A program made the translations under genes and the position numbers. From NCBI GenBank assembly GCA_961205875.1, contig OY540812.1, forward strand, positions 28,591,098-28,655,097: a stretch of 64,000 nt of DNA, written 5' to 3'. The number at the start of each line of letters is the position of its first letter. Position 1 is the first letter of the stretch. Positions 11,180-22,439 of the stretch are shown here, piece by piece. A model generated the notes under the pieces. The model had not been told where the DNA came from and ran no database searches. It saw nothing but the letters and a program-made list of their open reading frames with translations. The DNA comes from Sialis fuliginosa. Its lineage: Eukaryota; Arthropoda; Insecta; Megaloptera; Sialidae.

Positions 11180-11954
11180 ATACTATATATTAGTATATAT
11201 TATATAAGCTCTACGTCTCTCTGTCTGTCTGTCTATCCGTTAGTGCGCTTATCACTCGAGAACCACTTTTTTACGTGTTTTTTTTTAATTGATAGATATG
11301 TTCTCTGACCAGGTTAAAGGCTATATTTTGTTACGTTAGGTAACATAACAACTAAGCAATGACGATAATAGTAAATCAAGTCGGAAAAAAGTTTGCGATC
11401 ATCGCGCTCTTTTGCAGTACGCTGCCTAAACCGTTCAATATTGAACAAAATAATGTATTAAAGAATTGTGTAGAATCAAAAGTTCTCGAATAAAGTTTAT
11501 CGACACCATATGTCTAATTTTTATATTTAAGCCACAATGACTGCTTTTATGTTACAAAGAAAATTATAATGTTTGGATTCTGACCTGCAAAAAATTAATC
11601 CTTAGCGAAATAAATAATTTCATCATCATAAGTACTTAATGTAGATATACTCTACCCTTTACAGCATCCAATTTGGTCTTTCGGTTTACGAAATAACTTA
11701 ATATATAATTTGTATATATAAAAATATACATACATAGAGGGAAAGATTCTGCGCTCGGCCGGCAGATGTTTATTTTGTTTTCAATAATTAACTTTTTTCT
11801 TTATTTTTGTTCTGATACGTTTTTTTATAGGTAATTTAGGTTTTGATTATTACAATAATAATTAATCGTTTTCGTACTTAATTCAACTATATTTTTCAAA
11901 AATCTTAAACAATAATTCCGTAGTACACGCGAGCGAAGCCGCGCGGACAGATAG
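11180..11954 (+). mobile_element. Helitron (non-autonomous), CGAAGCCGCGCGG type
   Basis: This copy resembles the Helitron at 19644: a CTGTCTGTCTGTCTATCCGTTAGTGCGC block near the 5' end, GTTACAAAGAAAAT, a CCCTTTACAGCATCCAATTTG block, and the 3' hairpin ACACGCG-AGCGAAGC-CGCGCGG. The terminal CTAG is mutated to ATAG (11951-11954), still followed by T. The 5' limit is uncertain because of AT repeats. No Rep/helicase coding sequence is present. Confidence 0.65.
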
Positions 11955-12639
11955 TAATGTATATAATATATATATTATATTTAATATAGTATACCTACTT
12001 ATAAGAAAGTTAAAATAGAACTGATAAATTTTCGACTGCCAATTTTAATAGCTAATTGAAACTGTTTAAAAGCACTGGCATAAGCCTTAACTTATTCACT
12101 TTGTCAACGCTTTTAGTGCACACTATCCAATAAAATTAAGTACCACGGTTTAATAATTAATATTCTCATTCTGCACACGCTAGAGTTCTGCGGGTATTCC
12201 TGGAACGCTTCGTTAGTTCCCGCGGGATGAAAAACAATGCGCCAGTGTTCCGACGTATACAAGTTAATCCTTAATTTGTAGTATTTACAAAAATGCACTA
12301 AATAGTCCAAATAAATATAGTGCACATGAATTATTGCAATTGTTTTTAAGTAGGAACTGTAGTAAAGATCTTAACCCGGAAATTTAATTCAGAATATAAC
12401 TAAAACAAAACAAAATTTCATTCCAAAAGGTATAAAATCTCCTTTGTTAAATTTTGCATCTGGTCTTGAGTTAAAAAATTAATTTTTATTCTTTTTAGAA
12501 ATAAAGTGGAATAATGTAACCGAAATTTTTCAGTGAACAAAAAAATCTGTTTAGGTTTTAAAATGTTCTAGGGATCAAGAGAAGTAAATATCAGAGTTTG
12601 TGGATAAATCAATCTTCCGCGCGGTACTTTTTTTTCTCC

Positions 12640-12878
12640 TGTTTTCGCAAATATCTCGGCCTCTAGTTAATCAATATCGACCAAAAAAATAGTCACTCGT
12701 AAGGAACCCTTCTATCGATCTGTGGGAGGTGGAATACTACAATTTAATTTCTAACCGTGTGTTGTGGGCATATTGGGTGGGCACGTTGTGTGTGCATGTT
12801 GGGTGGGCATGTTTAATATTTTAGGTCGCTATGATTTAGTGGATATTTACCCGGGTAACACCGGGTCCAATGCGCTAC
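12640..12878 (+). mobile_element. 3' part of a second Helitron type
   Basis: Shares its 3' end with the Helitron at 44776-45409: AACCGTGTGTTGTGGGCAT, several TGTTGGGTGGGCATGTT units, TTTAGGTCGCTATGATTT, then a perfect 6-bp stem ACCCGG-gtaaca-CCGGGT and CCAATGCGCTAC. The terminal CTRR is CTAC here against CTAG in the relative. The left limit is a best guess and the 5' end was not found. Confidence 0.6.
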
Positions 12879-12879
12879 T

Positions 12880-13139
12880 ATATTATATTAGGGTTGTAGA
12901 AAAAATATTGTGTGCACCTCGGACGTAAAATGCGTTTTTCGCACTCGAGTGATTGTTACAAACATTTACACACATACATGCTTATCTCATTTTATCTAAA
13001 ATTGTTCTTTATTTATAATGTTGAATTCAATAGGATAACGATGGGTAAGAAAAATATCTGAATTCAACACTTTACATGGAGCCCACAAATTCAAATTTGC
13101 TTGTGACACCCTCACGCCACTGAAAGTTAACAAGTAAGT
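12880..13139. other. Spacer, nothing recognised
   Basis: Contains a GAATTCAA(T/C)A phrase repeated in inverse orientation about 13023 and 13061. Otherwise featureless. Confidence 0.4.
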
Positions 13140-13140
13140 C

Positions 13141-13700
13141 AGGTACTGGCACCAGTCATGGCCGCTATAAGAGCAAGGTTTACTGTTTGTGATTGACGGG
13201 CTTCTTTTTTGTAATTCTCATGAACTAATAAACTAATAAAGCAAATAACTCTTTATTTAATCAATTTAATTACCAAAGTCGGCAAATATAGTTTTTTTTT
13301 AAATATAGCCTTTTATTTTGTTTATGTTTTTTCTCCAATAATGGATAAAGTAAAATCAGTAATGAAGACGTAGTGATGGCATTTGCTAATGATTACAAAA
13401 TGATAAGTACTACGACACAAAAGATATAAAAGAAATAATTGTAAAATTTGTAACAGTGTAAAGCAGTTGCTATGATAATATAATAATTAATAAAAAATTA
13501 TACTAATAATTAGTTTAAATATCCACCATTTTGACACCCATTGGCCGATTGTCTTCAAATAACGCTGTAAGACAGTTAAATGAATATTCATATTTAGAAA
13601 TGGTAATAATCAAATATCAACAAATATTTCTAATTCAGTATATTTAATTTAAAAATAGCCATTACTGGGATCATATCTAAGACTGGTATCAGTACCTTAT
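13141..13700 (+). mobile_element. Family A element, most complete copy (560 bp)
   Basis: Begins AGGTACTGGCACCAGTCATG and ends AAGACTGGTATCAGTACCTTAT, an inverted pair. It has the left interior (CTAATAAAGCAAATAACTC, TTACCAAAGTCGGCAAATAT) that other copies have lost, the middle block with AAAATCAGTAATGAAGACG, and the right block with CGCTGTAAGACAGTTAAA. It is a useful reference copy. No coding sequence. Confidence 0.8.
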
Positions 13701-14247
13701 ACATTTTTTTAAATTTTAATAAGCATTATTTTTTAACCTCAAAATGTCGATACATATTACATATTGTATGTATGGTACATTATACATACATAGATCGAAT
13801 CGTACGAATATAGTAATATTGCAGTAATTTGCACCCTAATAATTACAGCGAACCGCATTTGCATATATTATTACAGTAATCGATTAGTAGATATGTAAAT
13901 ATTTTCCTTTGTCTACGCAATAAATCAACTCGAATGTGCGCTGTCTGAAGATTAAACACTTGTTAACAGGCGAAATGGTTGTAATATTCGCTACAGAATC
14001 TGTTGATGGGACAATAAAACAACACTAGATGCTCATTAGTGACGCTGGCATTGATATACTGTACTAATTTACTCGCGGATTATAGTTACATATGCATTTC
14101 ATGATGTATGTATGTTGCATGCATTGCTTTGCTACACAATGTAACAATTTTCTCAAAAAAAAAAAATTGCGGTTTTACATAAATATTGTTTTTAAAACAA
14201 TTCGTATTTAAAATGTATACATAGGTTTTTTACTTTCTTATACCATG

Positions 14248-15803
14248 TATGGGGCAAAATTCGCCAAGTGTACCAGGTTAAAATTTTGATGTCACCGATT
14301 TTCTTGAAATTTTGCAGTTTTGTTGTATGAATGTCTAGTAATAAAATTGCAAGAGGATTTTGCCGTAGTGTCATTTGTTATTAAAATACAGGGCCGCGAA
14401 TTTCGACATTTTATAGAATTGGTGTTTTTTCAGAAATTAATAGCTTATATCACACTATTTTGCCAAATTCTGGTATGTACTGACTCTTATAGATTTTTGT
14501 ATCTTCTTTTCGAAAAAAAATATTGCATTAGCGAAAAAACATTTTGTCGCAAAAATTTTGCGAATCAAAAAATATTTTTTAATTTTTTTCGAAATACTTA
14601 ATTTTTAATATTTTTTTTCATCATTCCAAATGAAAGTACAATTCTTAAGCTTGAAAATGATATAGCATACATCATGGGGCCGGGGTATTAATTGGGAGTT
14701 TACAGCAGTTGAAAGCGCGCGGACCCACGCACTGTTAAATGTGCGAGAACTTAGTGGTTACAAGTTGAAAAATAAAATAATTATCGTTATTCAATAAACA
14801 AATACATATTTCAACTTTTTGAAGTAAATCCAACAATAACAATATATATTCACAAAATATAATAACCTCTAACAAAGCCTTGAATAGAACTTCTATTTTT
14901 ACTTTTTTATACATACATGAAATGTACTGTATAATAAAGTATAGTGATCATGAAAAAATTCGAACTCGAGATTTTAACGGAATTACACGTATTGAGGGTC
15001 CCTGAATCACGTACGACCTTTATCTCAATGACGTCTGTATGTGTGTGTGTGTCTGTGAACGCTCTACAGTCAAAACGGTAAGACTTACAGACATGAAATT
15101 TTAAACTTAAGGTTCTTTTATACTCTAGATGTGCACCTCCTATTTTTGAAAACCATCATTAAACCGGAAACGGTTGTTTACTGATGTCAATTTATAAATT
15201 TTTCGAATTATTTTTGAAACGGTGTGCAGTAGAAAAAAATGTTTTAGATTAAAGTTATAGAAAATGCTTTTATCTATAAATTTATGCTTTGTTCATTTTC
15301 CCCCCCCCCAAATTTTTTTAAGGAAATAATCGGTCCGCGCGCTTTCAACTGCTGTAAACTCCCAATTATCACCCCGGCCCCATGATGTATGCTATATCAT
15401 TTTCAAGCTTAAGAATTGTACTTTCATTTGGAATGATGAAAAAAAATATTAAAAATTAAGTATTTCGAAAAAAATTAAAAAATATTTTTTGATTCGCTTG
15501 CGAAAAAATGTTTTTTCGCTAATGCAATATTTTTTTTCGAAAAGAAGATACAAAAATCTATAAGAGTCAGTACATACCAGAATTTGGCAAAATAGTGTGA
15601 TATAAGCTATTAATTTCTGAAAAAACACCTATTCTATAAAATGTCGAAATTCGCGGCCCTGTATTTTAACAACAAATGACACTACGGCAAAATCCTTTTG
15701 CATTTTTATTACTAGGCATTCATACAACAAAACTGCAAAATTTCAAGAAAATCGGTGACATCAAAATTTTAACCTGGTACACTTAGCGAATTTTGCCCCG
15801 TAT
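14248..15803. mobile_element. Foldback element with ~475 bp arms
   Basis: The left arm (14248-14725) and right arm (15332-15803) are inverted copies with only scattered differences. They share GGGGCAAAATTCGC at the outside and GCGCGCGGACC at the inside. One visible difference is GCGAATC-preceding sequence near 14552 against 15500. The 606-bp spacer contains a D-family repeat (14925-15300) and a C9 tract at 15301. Translations of the arms give only short, biased frames. A transcript could form a very long double-stranded hairpin. Confidence 0.8.
14925..15300 (+). repeat. Repeat D copy inside the foldback spacer
   Basis: Starts TATAATAAAGTATAGTGATC, then has GAACTCGAGATTTTAACGGA, a TGTGTGTGTGTCTGTG core, and CTATTTTTGAAAACCATC. 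The closest relative is the reverse-strand copy at 60880-61285, which shares the start and interior. Unclassified interspersed family with a CTGT/TGTG microsatellite core. Confidence 0.6.
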
Positions 15804-15821
15804 ATGAAATATACATTAGTA

Positions 15822-16262
15822 TAAGTAAGTATAGTGAAGCCGATTTTTTTCGAACCTCGGATTTTGACGGAATTATCTATTTTGACCTTCCCTTAATCCA
15901 TTCTGACTATTTTCGCCATGATTTCTGTGTGTCCGTCTGTCTGTCTGTCTGTCTGTCTGTCTGTATGTCTGTATGTAAGTGCTGTAACTCAAATACGACA
16001 AATCGTAGAAGGGTGATATTTTATATTTAAGATTAATTTTTGGCTGGGAAGAAAACGTCCTATTTTTGAAAACGATCTTTCAACCGAATACGGATGTTTA
16101 CCTACGTCGATTTTTTAATTTTTCAAATTACTCTGAAACAGTGCGAAATAGAGAAAAATGGTCAAGTTAAAAAATGTAGGCAATATCTATATCTATAATT
16201 TATGTTCTATTCATATTTTTGTAGAAACGAATTTTTGAAGAAAAAAAATTATTATAATTCAA
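15822..16262 (+). repeat. Repeat D copy with (CTGT)n core
   Basis: Has GTATAGTGAAGCCGATTT, GGATTTTGACGGAATTAT, CATGATTTCTGTGTGTCCG and then about seven CTGT units at 15938-15966, followed by CTATTTTTGAAAACGATC and CCGAATACGGATGTTTACC. The same order occurs at 14925 and, more diverged, at 18285. No coding content. Confidence 0.6.
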
Positions 16263-16357
16263 ATGGTTCATAACATATAAAATTATTCATTTTGTTCTTT
16301 CTTGTTAGTTTGTTAGAAATGTTTTAATAAACAAAGAATCACGTATACAATTCACTG

Positions 16358-16377
16358 TTAGGTTAGGTTAGGTTAGG
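16358..16377 (+). repeat. (TTAGG)4, insect telomere-type unit
   Basis: Four exact consecutive TTAGG units. TTAGG is the canonical telomere repeat of most insects. The run is followed directly by TATAAGAAAGTCCCGTGG, the phrase that also occurs at 50281 next to D-related sequence. It is too short to be a telomere; it may be an interstitial trace or chance. Confidence 0.8.
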
Positions 16378-16485
16378 TATAAGAAAGTCCCGTGGTTCCC
16401 AAGGCAGATATTTTAAAGCAGTACTACGGTGTGACGCCTAAAACTTTAAGCTTACTTTAGGAATTTTTTTTCGTAACAAAATAAT

Positions 16486-17650
16486 ATAAGGTACTGGTAT
16501 CACTTTTGGATATGACCCCAGTAATGGCTATTTTTAAATTAAATGTACTGAATTTGAAATATTTATTGATATTTGATAACTACCATTTCTGAATATTAAT
16601 CTAAATTACATTTAACTGTCTTACAGCGTGATTTGATAACAATCAGCCAACAGGTGTCAAACTGATGGACATTTAAACTAATTATTAGTATCATTTATTT
16701 ATTAATTATTATATTATCATAGCAGCTTCTTTTATTTACATTATTTCAAAAGACCCCGCAGTTTTTGATAGGGAAATGGCTTTCAGTCAATCTCTTTGAA
16801 ACCAACTGGAAAATATTCTCTAAATCATCCCGATTAAAAGTCTCAATGGTCGCAACCGCCTAAGTTCCCGAGGTCTCGCGCAAAAAGCTGTTTTGTACCT
16901 ACATAATACTGCAATAAAAAAATCGATATAGTACAGGATTTCCCAAGTTCAATATTTAATTTATTATAACAAATGGAAGAAAACTTTAAATACAAAAGTT
17001 ATCAGGCTAGACAAGCAGCATATTTTTAAAATAGTTACATTTATATAAGGTGTCCCATAAGTGTGTTACAAATCAAAGTTATATTTTTATGACAACTAAT
17101 TTTCTATTGTTTTTATTTTACAATTTAATATTTTTAATACTATCGCTAGTAGCTGGCGCTGACGGCGCTACACATACCTTAACATGTTTTATAAAAACTT
17201 TATTATAATAACAACATAAAAATCTAGAAATTAAATAAACAAAACGATACATAAAACTTAATTCCTTTGTTCAAAATGTCCTGTACTATATCGATTTTTT
17301 TTATTGCATTATTAGGTAGAAAACAGCTCTTTGCGCGAGACCTCGGGAACGGTTGCGACCATTGAGACTTTTAATCGGGATGATTTAGAGAATATTTTCC
17401 AGTTGGTTTCAAAGAGATTGACTGAAAGCCATTTCCCTATCAAAAACTGCGGGGTCCTTCGACGATTCTTTCATTTATATCTTTTGTGTCGTAGTACTTA
17501 TCATTTTGTAATCATTTGCAAGTGTCCATCACTGCGTGCTCATTACTGGTTTTAGTTTTACCATTATTGGAGAGAAAAACAAACAAAATAAAAGGCTATA
17601 ATTTAAAAAACAAACTATATTTGCTGACTTTGGTAATTATATTGATTACA
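16486..17650 (-). mobile_element. Family A element copy 3, split by a foldback insertion
   Basis: Reverse-orientation A copy beginning ATAAGGTACTGGTATCACTT. The A sequence runs to about 16751, is interrupted by the foldback at 16752-17456, and resumes with GACGATTCTTTCATTTATAT, GTAGTACTTATCATTTTG and CACTGCGTGCTCATTACTGG. It fades at about 17650 near TTTGCTGACTTTGGTAATTA, so the far TIR is missing. Confidence 0.7.
16752..17456. mobile_element. Foldback element with ~180 bp arms, protein-like in one frame
   Basis: The arms are 16752-16938 and 17279-17456, inverted and nearly identical. The outer end is GACCCCGCAGTTTTTGATAG. The left arm has 6 extra bases (near 16859-16865) relative to the right. 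The right arm, read on the + strand from about 17316 to 17456, is open and gives unbiased residues around TIETFNRDDLENIFQL. No family was recognised. The left arm's extra 6 bases introduce a stop in the same reading. The spacer (16939-17278) is AT-rich with a GGTGTCCCATAAGTGTGTTA phrase. Target duplication is not clear. Confidence 0.7.
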
Positions 17651-17654
17651 GTTA

Positions 17655-18280
17655 TTTATAAATTTTAATATATGTAGGTACAGTACATACGTTCTTCAAA
17701 ATTGTTTGTGTTATTACTTTAATTACATAGATTTTTTTAATATTTAAAGAAAATTGCAGTTATGAATTTTTCAGAGGTCCAACTGGGGAATTAATAAAAA
17801 CTTTTTGGGTGATTCTAGACAGCTTAAAGAATACTTTCACAAACTACTTTTCCGTATCCTTAATTAAAATATTGCTAACGCTCATGCTATCTGAAACTGT
17901 TGTTTCCTAAGGCTTTTGTGAGGGTATTTAACATAGTCAGTATTATCAGAAAGCTTGATCTAGGTACATGTGCAATTATTCCGTAATTTCAAAGGATTGT
18001 TGCCTATAAACCAGCTTTTATCTTGTTACTAGGTCTATGCTAGAGGATTTCACGGATTTGTACGTTGTGATATTGCACTATAATAGTTTTATTAATTACT
18101 GAACTTATTTATGAATATAAGCCGCTTAACATTTACGTTTCATCAGTAATTATAGTGATAATTATATTTGAAATAAAAAGTAATATTTACTGGTATTATT
18201 AATTTTATTTTATTAACAATTTATTAAATACTTTGAAAAATTTATAAAGGGGGTTCAGCGGGATTAATTAATTTTACGGC
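17655..18280. other. AT-rich sequence, nothing recognised
   Basis: No shared repeats or convincing frames seen. Confidence 0.45.
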
Positions 18281-18284
18281 TATA

Positions 18285-18668
18285 TATATGAAGTATTGTA
18301 AATCCATTTTTTCCAATTCGAGATTTTCATGGAAATATTCATTTTGACCTTCGGTGGATCCTTTCTTACTATTTTCACCATAATATATCGAAAAAAGGAA
18401 ACCACAGAATGATAGAATATTTATTTAGGTTTAATTTTTGTCTCGGAAAAAAACCTATTTTTGAAAATGGAATCAAATTTTTAAATTATTTTTGAAACGA
18501 GCAAACTAGAAAAAATATTTTAGATTAGATTTGTACAGAATTTTAGCATCTATTTATGTCCTATTCATTATTTTCTATCTTTTATGTAGCCAGAAATATT
18601 TGTATAAGTATAATAATTTACAAAATAACTTACACCGTGCACATAGTACAACGTATAAGAAAGCAATA
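18285..18668 (+). repeat. Repeat D copy, diverged
   Basis: Keeps the D order: CGAGATTTTCATGGAAAT, TTTTGACCTTCGG, CTATTTTCACCATAAT, CTATTTTTGAAAATGGAA, then ends ACGTATAAGAAAGCAATAAC. The CTGT core is lost. Confidence 0.5.
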
Positions 18669-18682
18669 ACCAGGCTTTTTTT

Positions 18683-18696
18683 TGGGGGGGGGGGGC
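18683..18696 (+). repeat. Poly-G tract
   Basis: A run of about 12-13 G after a T run. Like the C and G tracts at 3765, 10921, 30971, 33885 and 34238, this is a length-unstable homopolymer. Confidence 0.75.
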
Positions 18697-19449
18697 ATAG
18701 TTAATTAAAATTAAAAAACAAAATGCTGATTGCTTTCAAATGATCTTTTTCGCTCTTCACTTCTAAAAATGTTTAATATTCCGATGTTTTAAAATTTATT
18801 TCTTCAATTTTAACAAAGCAGCTAAGGGGGAGTAGACCCCTCTACCCCTCCTGATTACACTGTAAAAATATCCCGTGGCACCCATGGAAGTTTTTTTGTC
18901 ATCACTTCAAAATAGGTCATTGTTTTTAGTAAAAAATTTCTTTGTGACCGTATTGTAAATTCCACTTTTTTATAAAGAGGCTGTCATATGGGCCGTTATA
19001 TAAAACACCTAAGCGCGGCCAGCTGTTTTATAAAACGAGATGCGATTTATAATCCTGCTGATGTTAATTAATTTTTTTCATAAAACTGTACCATTTTATA
19101 AAAAAAGGCAAGTCGCTTTGTAAAGCTACTAAATTTACAATTGAGCTACGACGTATATACATATGTGGATATATATTTTACATAGTGTATATAACTTCAA
19201 TGTATTATTTTATGTTACACAACCTCGGTACAATGTGAACATACAGATTTTGCATACTGCACACAGTGAATTAAATATATGCAACTATATATACACGGAT
19301 TTGCGTTGTTCTGCCATGTCGGTATTTCAGATATCCGTGCAACAGTGTGGTATGATTTAGCTCGTCATGCATATAGACATAATATTACTGGAGTAAAGGC
19401 TTGTATCCATGATCCGAGATCTAGTTGCGAGAAACAGTTACTATAGAAA

Positions 19450-20330
19450 TATTACCGTAGAACCCTTAGACAAGGAAAGATAAAGGACAAATAACACATT
19501 ATCTAGCGTTGTTACTATATCACTCCACGAGTCATTGGCGTATCATTCAGAATTTAAAATAAATATCAATTGATTTAAATTATAAAATTTAAAAGTAATT
19601 AAATGATAATTGATTAACAGGAAACGTCTATTTGGAATTATCATCTATGTATATATATAAAACTCAACGTGTCTCTGTCTGTCTGTCTGTCCGTTAGTGT
19701 GCTTATCCCTCGAGAACCACTTATCCGATTGACTACTTTTATGTTACAAAGAAAATTTAAAATATTAGGGTTCTGTTTACGTGGACTTATGACCCGCAAA
19801 ACATTAATCCTTATCGACATAAATGATTTCATCGTCATAAGTTCTTAATGTAGATATAATTTGCCCTTTACAGCATCCAATTTGATCGTATAGTTTAGGA
19901 AATATATATAATATTTAAGTTTATCAACAACAACACGGAACCGGGGCAGAGGGAAAGGCATCACAGGACTGCATTTGGATTCCATCTACTCGGCTATTAT
20001 ATTTTGATCGTTAGTTGTTTATTTTGTTTTAAATAATTAGGTGCTGATTTATTTTTATTACAATAATAATTAATCGTGTTTGTACTTTTGTTAATTCAAC
20101 CATATTAAAAAAAAATCCTTAACAATAATTCCGCAGTCCACGCGAGCGAAGCCGCGCGGACCCAGCTAGTCTCTCATACATGCCAAATTTAATTGTAATT
20201 TAAAACTTATTTGCATATCATAAATTTTCGACTGACGCCTCTGATATATTTTCTTGGAAATGACATATGATACAAGATGGCTCCCATGCACGCTAGATGT
20301 CACTACGCCAAAGAAGTATAACTTCTAATG
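19450..20330 (+). repeat. Repeat H copy 1, interrupted by a Helitron
   Basis: The flanks 19450-19643 and 20170-20330 together match the H copy at 39415-39905. Shared blocks are GTCATTGGCGTATCATTC, TGATAATTGATTAACAG followed by AAACGTCTAT, AATTGTAATTTAAAAC and ATTTGCATATCATAAATTTTC. The other copy is uninterrupted at the position of this Helitron. H itself is unclassified and non-coding. Confidence 0.65.
19644..20169 (+). mobile_element. Helitron (non-autonomous), complete, 526 bp
   Basis: It begins TCTATGTATATATA after A19643 and ends CTAG (20166-20169) before T20170. This is the canonical A|TC...CTRR|T arrangement produced by rolling-circle insertion with no target duplication. A 9-bp stem with one A-C mismatch and 8-nt loop (GTCCACGCG-AGCGAAGC-CGCGCGGAC) ends 8 nt before the 3' terminus, as in Helitron terminators. 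A CTGTCTGTCTGTCTGTCCG block lies near the 5' end. There is no Rep/helicase sequence, so it depends on an autonomous partner. The insertion point is supported by the uninterrupted H paralogue near 39.76 kb. Confidence 0.85.
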
Positions 20331-20954
20331 CGCGTACATAACTTCACACACCCACTTTATGGACTAAATTGTCTTAAAAAAATGTATCGTTTATTCGAAA
20401 TTCAATGATGTACATATTATGTATATTCTCATAACAAATCGATATTGACAAATTATCAACATTTAAATACATCTGACTCTTAAATACAGTGACATTTTGT
20501 AAAGGAAGCCTATTAAAGAACATAAATTTTCTCTTTTTGAATCGGTGAAAGCTTTTAGAGGTAAAATGCCCGTTATCAACTCGAGGAACTAATTTATTTT
20601 TCTCCGAGTTCGGTTTTAAATCCATGGTTAATGGCTGAATTTCAAAGTAAAGTGAAAATATCGTTCTTTATACAATTAAGTATTTTATCGATTTATTAAT
20701 CTGCATAATTCAAATTGCCGACAAAGAAAAATATATTGCCTTTAGAAGTTAACTTATTTTACAATATTATAAAATACTTGACGTAAAAACACATCTGCTA
20801 AGTGATTGCATTGTACTTTTTCATATTAAATTTACCAAAGGGAGTTAATTACCGAGAAAATATTCTAATAAATTACCATTGATTAACCTTTTCATTTTCA
20901 TACAATTTTAGAAAATATTAATTATAATTTTTTAGCTAATGTCGAAAGCACGGG

Positions 20955-21070
20955 TATAAATATATAAAATTGAATGCTCTACAAAAAATATTTTATAAAA
21001 CATGCACCGTTCTAGAGAAATTAAAAAAAACACACAATTTTGGTATGCTACCCCTCATCCCTAAACAATA
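20955..21070 (-). repeat. Repeat B fragment
   Basis: AAATTGAATGCTCTACAAAA followed by AATATTTTATAAAA, and CACAATTTTGGT...CCCTCATCCCT...TTTTGATGATTTTTAGACC, is the reverse-orientation middle of repeat B (compare 59905-60060). It is a truncated, diverged copy abutting the foldback at 21131. Confidence 0.5.
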
Positions 21071-21130
21071 TTTTGATGATTTTTAGACCATCTAGTAGTC
21101 AGATTCAACTAAAAATAAAGTTTCACCAAT

Positions 21131-21805
21131 ACAGTCCGACAAAAAAATACTTTTATACTGGTGTCTCTACTTCAATAAGTAATTTTGGAGTTTTTTGGCG
21201 TGCTGAAACCGAATCCGTCACCCGAATTACTCCATCGCGTCAGGTTTTTAACATAATCTAACCTAAAAGTGTCAAAATGACGATTTTGGTAATGTTTAAG
21301 AATTTATTACCAAGTAGAGAATTTTTTTCTAAAGTTTTCGTTCACGGTAAGAAATAGTACTATCTTTCCTCTTTAAAAATAATTTTTATTTTTTACTGGA
21401 CGATTTTTTTTTCACCGAAATATACTAGTTAGAATATATTATATTTTTCTTAATAGAGTAAGACACAGTGACACAATGGATTTTACTATACATTAAATAT
21501 AACAATAACTTCAAACTAGTTTGTTTCGGTGAAAAAAAATCGTACAGTATAGAAAGTAAAAAAATATTTTAAAGAAGAAAGATAGTACTACTTCTTACCA
21601 TGAATGAAAACTTTAAAAAAAAATTACCTACTTGGTAATAAATTCTTAAATATTACCAAAATCGGCATTTTGGACACTTTTAGGTTAGGTTATATCAAAA
21701 ACCAAACGTGACAAAGCAATTTGGGCAACGGATTTGGTTTCAGCACGCTAAAAACCTCCGAAATCACCTATTTAAGTAGAGACACCAAAAATGATGTCGG
21801 TCTGT
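21131..21805. mobile_element. Foldback element with ~300 bp arms
   Basis: The ends read ACAGTCCGACA on the left and, inverted, ACAGACCGACA on the right. Inverse pairs extend inward through GGTGTCTCTACTT, CGTGCTGAAACC, AACCTAAAAGTGTC, TTATTACCAAGTAG and ACGATTTTTTTTTCACCG to about 21440 and 21520. The loop is ~80 bp. No target duplication or coding frame is evident. Confidence 0.7.
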
Positions 21806-21809
21806 GATA

Positions 21810-22435
21810 ATTTATGTGCGTGACAAGAATTATGATTTAATCTATGTATATAGATACAGTATGTAATTGTAAATATTCTTATAGTCATAACTTGAATTTA
21901 TTAAATAAACAGTATGAGATACACTACTGGTATGGTAACTATCGCACGTTTATGTTTATTTAATCTCAGTCTCATTATTTTAATCAAAACAATACAGAAT
22001 TGATTCATAGAGCTTATAGTATAAAATCTGCATATTGTTTATCAGTACTCATGCGAGCATTATATATGATACATATACAAAATATACATGCTATATTATT
22101 TATACGTACTCTATATCATTTAAATTCGATTTGATATTCGATACGTATGCGATAATTAAATCAATGTAAATTGCCGGCATTGTTACAATCTCACGTCGAA
22201 CGATGTTACGTTAATTATAACGAATATGATTTGAATTTCCCATTCAATTAATGCACAAGGTTCAACACATTTATTACAAATAACGAGTGAATGAAGCCTA
22301 TGATATTCATTTAATGAAAAAATCATTTCTAAACAAAATCAAATTTATTTGTTACAATTTGGCCATTTTAAGGAGCTAAAGCTAGGAAAAAGTATTTTTA
22401 TATAACAAAGTATGTGCCACATTAAAATGTATATC
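21810..22435. other. AT-rich sequence, nothing recognised
   Basis: Dense TATA-like short words. No recognised repeat or frame. Confidence 0.4.
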
Positions 22436-22439
22436 CAAA

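Noticed and set aside
14320-14601. 93-residue plus-strand frame in the foldback arm
   Set aside because: Composition is Phe/Ile/Lys-rich from A/T runs; the inverse arm does not preserve it and no domain was recognised.
15931-15970. CTGT repeats considered as a CRISPR-like or regulatory array
   Set aside because: Simple 4-bp microsatellite without spacers, in a eukaryotic repeat.
17331-17555. Continuous 74-residue frame as a gene
   Set aside because: The second half reads through the family A repeat; a similar reading occurs at 52.8 kb in another A copy. Only the first part, in the foldback arm, is of interest.
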